DNA from: Serinus canaria
Lineage: Eukaryota > Chordata > Aves > Passeriformes > Fringillidae
Reading direction: 5' to 3'
Assembly (NCBI RefSeq): GCF_022539315.1
Contig: NC_066313.1
Coordinates: forward strand, 31,409,059-31,473,058
DNA length: 64,000 nucleotides
Part shown: one piece after another, positions 58,020 through 64,000 of the stretch
How the letters are laid out: the number at the start of each line of letters is the position of its first letter
Position numbering within the stretch: the stretch's first letter is position 1
Notes under the pieces: generated by a model
Database searches by the model: none
What the model saw: the letters and a program-made list of their open reading frames with translations, nothing else
Told to the model about the DNA's origin: nothing
Translations under genes and position numbers: made by a program

Positions 58020-60995
58020 AAGTGGGAGAATTCACCCCAAAATTAGAGGCGAATTCATTGATGCTTTCTTTTGTCTTTACTAAAAAGTTGACCTGCAAAG
58101 CACCAATTTTGCTAACATGCAGTCTTGTCAAGGAGTATTCCTGAGCAATGTAAAAGTCCCACAATTCCATATACACAACCTAGGCCTTTACACACTATCA
58201 AAATGCAAAACAAATGAAATCTAACAAAGTACATAACACTGAAATAAAGTATTGCTGCCACATGAATGAACACAGTCAGACACATGAGCTCAAATAGTGC
58301 TGTTTGGGTCATTTGAGATCTCTTGCATGACATATTTTCCCTGCTGTTAACCAATATTTACTTTAGCTCTTTCATGTGCCCCAGATTAATGACAAGAGAA
58401 TGATAAATGCAAATGTTATCTCAAAAGATTTATCTCTTCCACATATAAGAGCCATGAACTTCAAAGGTAATACAAGCTTGTTAATCTGTCAAATGCAGGC
58501 TTGCACTTTTCCCCATTTGCAGAAGAAGAGCACTCCCTCATATTAAGATATGGGATTTATCTGGCTTTCCTAAAGTGTCGAGAGAATATTTCTGATATAT
58601 AAATAGAATTTTCTGTACAAATAGTGGTCATTCTTTGGTTCATTTCCCAAAGAAGATAACCCCTGTAGCTCCCTGATATGCTTAACAGGTGCTTCTTTAA
58701 GCATACCTCCCTCTTTCATCATTCACTAACCTTCAATAAATCAGAATAATTCAGAATTCAAGTTCTGCTCTCAGAAATCTGCTGCTGTAACAGAAAGTTT
58801 CAACGTGATGGGGCAAAATTCTGTTAACTGCAGTGCAACAATGCGAATCGCCAAATTTGAAATGAATGAGCCTTGTAATGCTTCAGGCATAACATTTTAG
58901 TGGCTGAAGTATTTGACACTACATGCATTTTCAGTTTCTATAATCCTATAGTTGTCCTGACAGCAGAGAATCCCTGCTCAATAACAGTAACTACACGGAG
59001 GAAATTATTAAAATACACTGCACATACACAGGAAAGAGAGCTTCACAACTGGTGCTCTGTATTACATACCTGTAACATGAAATCAGCTTTTAGGTGACCC
59101 AATTATTCTACATTTTCCACTAAAATCTTCAACAGCTTTCATGTTTAAATATCTCAGCCCACTGAGAAAAGAGTAAGACTTCATAAGATTGAGTTTTCTT
59201 TCAGACATGCTATTTCCCAAGAGGAACAGGTATACATTGGTGTTGGAGCTGGCATAAATGAAAGCCCTATAAGGGAAATAAATTCCACAAAGAACAGAAA
59301 TTATTTTGTCTAAAGAACAACTGTGTTGTTTCCATCAGTTCTGAAACCTACACAAAGCTCAGCTCTTTTCTGTTCCCCCATGAAATTAATTTAGCCCACA
59401 GTTTCTCTAGGCAATACCATTCCATTGATGTTAAATTTGTTTTTAAGGACAAAACAGAATTGTACCACCTTAAAAGATGCCCAAAGCACAGTTAAAATTA
59501 TTAACATTTTTGTCTTCAGAACAAGTGTGGAGTAACAGAAACACTTTTATACCCATAGGTGGTGCTTGGATTTGGAGAATAATACCCAAATCCCAGCTAG
59601 AGTCCTAAGGCAAGTACCTAAGGCAACCCTTGCCAAGTCAGAGTAGAAGATCATCCACATTCAAAGGAGGATTCAGCCCCTCAATTCTTTCTGCTGATTT
59701 CAGAGGGAATCTACAGGAACTGCATGCCAGCAGGAGATACCTCAGTTTTTGCAGCTACTGGAAAAGAAACAGCTCTTGGCTCTTGGTATTGAAGTTGTGC
59801 TGATATGAACGTCAAAGGTCCAAAACTGAGATTGTCTAACAATGGTAAGATCAAGAACTGGTGAGAAGGTTCCCTTAGGTTACATTTAGGTAAGGGGGAA
59901 GAAGGAGCAACTCCCTTCAAGTTACATAATCTGTCTCTTTTCCATTCCTAATAAAAATATTCTTTATCACATGGCTTAGAAGGACCTAAAGCAAAGCATG
60001 TGGTAAGCATAAATCCATTTACATTTATTTTAGCTCTCTCCAGTAGGCTAAAACCACTCCTGTTTTGTCTAACAGTATGTTAATAGGGAGACCTAAATGT
60101 AATTATTAATTTCCACAAATAAAATTAGTCCTCTGTATTTTGTTTCTGCTTTTTCCTAAACAAAGCTTTTCTGAGTGCACTATACCAACACTAAAAATGA
60201 GGGCACTCTACACTGTGGAACATCTCTAATGGTGTAATGGGGATTTACCTCCTGTTTCATTGTGCCTCATCACTCATAGTTTGAAGGCATCACATATGTA
60301 AAAAATTGTGAAAATATCAGATACAGTGTAATTAATGTGCAACACAAAGATTCCAGCATTATTTCCACGCAGGATAAAATACCAGAACTAATAATAATAA
60401 TAATAAAAAAGATCTTCCAACTCCAGGCAGAAAGGAACAGTGACATAAGAGGAATTGCCCCTACTCACCTGCTCTGAGAATGGAAACTTGGCATGGTAGC
60501 TGATGTTGGATGGATTACATGAGGAATGAGAAGAAAAGGCTACTAAAATAACATTCCAGATAAACAAATAAATAAAGGAATACTACCAAAGACACAGCAA
60601 CAGAAACGTTTCTCTTGAATGTATGTAAATAGAGAACTGCCAGTAGAAAGTTAAAGCACTGGGCTTTGATCCAAGACAATTTTATTGTTATAGCTGAGCC
60701 TCCTGTTTTTATTCATGAAGAAAAGTGATGGCTACTCTTTCATTTATATATTCTTTATGGGTTTTGCCTGATGATTTACCTGCACAGATGGACCACAGAA
60801 GTGTCTAAACTACTTCTGTGCAGAGCAATGCACCAGGAAGCCTCAGAAATTTTAGATTTTGTCTAAAGTCCTCTTTCAGTACTGAAGCCTCAATTGTTTC
60901 TCATCAGTAGCTGCTGTGCCCCCACATAGTGCTAACAGTGTAATAACTAAGGGCTTGTTCATAATTGCTGTTTCATAGAACCATTATGAATCAAA
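58020..60995. other. Non-coding stretch
   Basis: No gene is recognised. It includes a short (AAT)n run at 60389-60406. A minus-strand CAG|GTGAGT site at 60479/60478 has an upstream ACCATGC context and is discussed as a finding. Confidence 0.45.
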
Positions 60996-60999
60996 TCAG

Positions 61000-61447
61000 T
61001 GGAAGGGATTCTCCTCCACTACCCCGCTCTTGTGACACCTGGCCCGGAACTGCTGCATCCAGGGATGGGGTCCCAGCCTGAGAAGGACACAGCTCTGTTG
61101 GAGCAAGTTCAGAGCAGCGCAAGAAGGTGCTCAGAGGGCTGGGGCACCTCTGCAATGGAGACAAAAGCTGGGGTTGTTTATCATGGAGAAGTCTCCAGGG
61201 AGAATTTAAAGTACCTTGCAGTACCTAAAGGGGTTAAAATAGGGCTGGAGAGGGACTTTTACAAAAAGTGTGTATTGACAGAAAAAGGCACTGGCACAGG
61301 TAGCCCAGGGAAGCTGTGGATGCCCCACCCCTGGAAGTGTTCAAGGCCAGGTTGGATGGGGCTCTGAGCAACCTGGTCTACTTGAAGGTGTCCCTGCCCA
61401 CGGCAAGGGGCTTGAAACGATCTTCTAATCCAAACCACTCTATATTT
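61000..61447 (+). mobile_element. CR1 LINE, ORF2 end plus 3' region, plus orientation
   Basis: The sense strand starts in the ORF2 C-terminal region (gaagggattctcctccacta, ccccgctcttgtgacacctg, ctgctgcatccagggatggg). It continues with 'ttggagcaagttcagagcag', 'ctcagagggctggggcacct', 'ggagagggacttttacaaaa' and 'ggaagtgttcaaggccaggt', then 'tggatggggctctgagcaac', to a decayed tail near 61447. The 122-codon open frame at 60999-61367 belongs to this element. Next to the 11.6-kb copy it is one of the best preserved CR1 inserts here. Confidence 0.95.
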
Positions 61448-61503
61448 CTAGGTATAGTTATTTGGAAAAAATGCAATTCTAAAATATATTGGACTTTTAA
61501 CAG

Positions 61504-61550
61504 TGTTAACAAATTTCAAATGGGATGTTAACAAATTTCAAATGGGATGT
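61504..61550 (+). repeat. 22-bp perfect tandem duplication
   Basis: tgttaacaaatttcaaatgg(ga) at 61504-61525 is repeated exactly at 61526-61547, with three bases of a third copy. Likely a recent slippage event. Confidence 0.95.
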
Positions 61551-64000
61551 ATTTGAACTGAGTCACTTATTTTTCAACTGTTCACAAAACCAATTATATT
61601 TCTAATGCCTGAAGAGATTCTACCAAGCTACTTTGTAGCCAGGTCCCAAAACTAACCATGCAATTTCAATTATTAAATTAGAATAAATGCTTAGGATACA
61701 AATGAATAAATCACAGAAAATACCCCAGACCATTTGAGTCTCTGGAAATTCCTGATGCGCATAGTGAATATTTGATCAAGCCCCAGAACAATTAACATCA
61801 CAACTCCCAAATCAACATAGAAACTTCCCAGAAGGAAATGTACAGCTAGCAATATTTGTGCCAGCATCTTTTGCAGCTGCTGACTCTTCTTAGCTTTACT
61901 ATTTTTTTGTATATATTTTTCATTAAGTCACATAATAGGAAACCAGTCAACTAGATATATTTTCCCCTTAAATTCCCTTTTTCCTCACAACCCCTACTCT
62001 GCACACAAAGACCATCACAGTTGACTTTCTAGTCATTCCTCACTGCAACAGTAAGGAGGCCTGCATGACTTTTATGCTCTGGATCAGGGCACATCTCTTA
62101 TCCAGTTGCCTATCCCCACTGTTCTCAGTGTTATCAGTTGCTGTCCAACTGGTGATTTCTCTAAGAGTACTCTTTGATCATGGCAGAGAGGCAAAGCTCA
62201 CAAGCACTGATCTTAGATGCTGGAATGGCTTATCAACAATTTTATTCAAATTACATAGTTGGCAGAGGTTAAATTTAATAGGAATACCAGTCCCCACTCA
62301 TCCTATTCCTCCCCACCGTGCCTCTCAGGGGAGCTCGATCAGAGTAAAGTCATACCAAAGGGCAGCAGTAAGCAAACTCAAGGAACATACACTGATTTTG
62401 CTTGCTGAAACAATGTCATGGCTTGAACTGCAGCAATGCTTTATGGCAAAAACTATTGTATTTCATTCATATCTGCTAAATCCAACTATGAGGAAAGCTG
62501 TTAACACTCCAGCATCCTTCATCTTAAGCCAAGCCACAGACATCAATTTGAGGACTAACACAGTTTAACACTGGTCATTTATAAGTGCATGAATATTTAC
62601 AGGTATTTCAGTCTCAATTCTGCACTAATTTGGGAAAAAATATTAAATATTAAAAAATAAAATAATTAAAAAATAAAAGAAAAATATGCAGAATTCCAGT
62701 CCTAGGTTTTATTGCTAGGACTGGATTGGATTTCATGAGTGTTTTACAGCTATGATTTTACCTGACAAGATAGCTAGATGGTGCTAAAACATACTTGTTG
62801 CAATACAGCTTTATTGCAGGTTACATGTTTTGAAATACAGCTTTTTATCTCTACGATTCCCTATAGCTACAATATTTATGCATGCTTTCCTCCAGCAACT
62901 TCCTGAAAAGTTCCTAGTGAGTCTGGAAAACATTTTTATTTTTACACTAAAAATGAGATATTTGAGATAGAGAAATAGAGGGACAACGATCAATCAAGAG
63001 ATTTCTTGAGTCATGAGCATGTTAGCCACAGGATACTCTATCCTTTACAGAATTTGCCCACCACTGAAACACAGCTTCTTCTGGCACAAATACCATCAGA
63101 TTAACCACAAATCATGTTAAATAAAAATTTACATCTGAGTAAAATGGAAATTCAGGAATTAAATGTATTGCATGCTGTATACCAATCTAGGCATCTGAAA
63201 TATATATTAACCAATTTATGAGAATTTTGTGAATAATAAATATATCTTAAAATAAAAAATAACCACAGATTTAAAAAAACCAAAAAATTTCACCTTTTGT
63301 AATTCTGTATTTGTTTAAGAGAGAAGTGGAGAATGAGTTTGTAAAGAAACTGAGATTTATTACAGATGACATTGTCATTTCATTGTTAATCTTTTTTTGT
63401 TGAAAATTTACCAAGGAAGTAAATGAGTTTAATTTTTTCACATTACAAGCTTTCTGTGGAAGACTGATGACAATGTGAATTAAATAAATAACCTGAAAGT
63501 ATAAATATTTGAAACAATCAAATAAATATATTTCATGTTTGTCAGAAAAATTTTTTGCTAAACAAATAGTAATCTGCTAGTAATGGCCAGTAAATTAGAT
63601 CAGTCTCATTACTTACATCACCTTCAACTGCAAAACTCCTCTATATTTACTACCTTAGGCCCATTTTCTTTCTTTAGTATTTTCAAATGTCTTTAATCAT
63701 AAACAGATAAAGAGGAACATAAAAAAAAAAAAGGTATTTAAGCAAATTTGGCTTGTTTTGAAAACATCTTGCATAACTGAGCAAATCTTCCAAAGCTCAT
63801 CCAGGGTGTACAGCATTGAAAAGCAGCTCAAGTGACTTGTTCTGAGCAGAGATCTTCTCCATATGTAATTCCCACCTGCCACTGTTTGGAGTCACAACAG
63901 ATTGTCTGGAAGTTCATGGATGTGCACATTCCACACAACTGTTTTCTACAGACCTACCCATTTTAGGTGGGGGTTGGAGGTGTGAGGTGTAAGAGAAGTT
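61551..64000. other. AT-rich non-coding stretch to the window end
   Basis: No repeat family is recognised. The plus-strand frame at 62065-62568 (167 codons) is the longest in this part. It has a hydrophobic N-terminal third but no known domain, no splice or promoter support, and a length still compatible with chance in 64 kb. A/T-rich low-complexity sequence lies at about 62638-62690, and an A-run at about 63720-63732. Confidence 0.45.
62695..62725. repeat. Inverted repeat, 11-bp perfect arms
   Basis: tccagtcctag (62695-62705), 9-bp loop gttttattg, ctaggactgga (62715-62725). A compact hairpin without transposon hallmarks. Confidence 0.88.

Noticed and set aside
62065..62568. 167-codon plus-strand open frame
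   Set aside because: No motif, splice or promoter support. A frame this long is still plausible by chance in 64 kb scanned in six frames.
1..64000. tRNA, rRNA, CRISPR array, prophage, operon or toxin-antitoxin type systems
   Set aside because: No clover-leaf or rRNA-like sequence was recognised by eye. The tandem repeats are microsatellites or two- to three-copy duplications without spacers. The vertebrate repeat content excludes a prokaryotic reading.

Overview
The window looks like a single-copy, mostly non-coding stretch of a bird genome. The main evidence is the repeat content. At least fifteen pieces of CR1 non-LTR retrotransposon lie on both strands, many ending in the CR1 tail (GATGATCTTTAAGGTC... 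/ ...ATTCTATGATTCTA). Two very old CR1/L3-type pieces are also present, along with one degenerate LTR of a type I recall from avian endogenous retroviruses. I see no Alu, L1, B1/B2 or other mammalian SINE/LINE sequence. The DNA is AT-rich, CpG-poor and has no prokaryotic gene organisation. A turtle or crocodilian origin is less likely but not excluded.

Layout. 1-4.4 kb: AT-rich non-coding DNA with small inverted repeats. 4.4-7.6 kb: an old CR1/L3 piece, a perfect 20-bp inverted repeat, a very G-rich block joined to a TTTCC microsatellite, two CR1 copies and a GA-rich tract. 7.6-11.6 kb: nothing recognised. 11.6-12.75 kb: the longest CR1 copy, with part of its reverse transcriptase. 12.75-28.9 kb: non-coding DNA with microsatellites, short tandem duplications, two CR1 tails and one exon-like segment near 23.5 kb. 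28.96-29.47 kb: two adjacent CR1 pieces. 33.8-36.0 kb: exon-like segments on the minus strand with a poly(A) signal. 38.1-50.0 kb: scattered CR1 pieces and short duplications. 50.7-51.3 kb: an older CR1. 51.5-52.3 kb: the only CpG island. 55.3-61.5 kb: a CR1 tail, a degenerate LTR and another CR1 copy. The rest is AT-rich non-coding DNA.

Genes. No protein could be identified with any known family apart from CR1 reverse transcriptase fragments, so the window is probably intergenic or lies within large introns. The best hint of a host transcription unit is on the minus strand. A CpG island with a TATA-like box and two good splice donors lies at 52.0-52.26 kb. A 47-bp segment with a very strong acceptor and donor lies at 35.93-35.97 kb. 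A possible last exon with a stop codon, AATAAA and a GU-rich element lies at 34.4-33.8 kb. This is an inference from splice and poly(A) signals only, and the last junction does not read cleanly. Two further exon-like segments sit on the plus strand (23.5 kb, 43.3 kb). I found no tRNA, rRNA, CRISPR or unusual biological system. Most long open frames are CR1 remnants, low-complexity DNA or chance.
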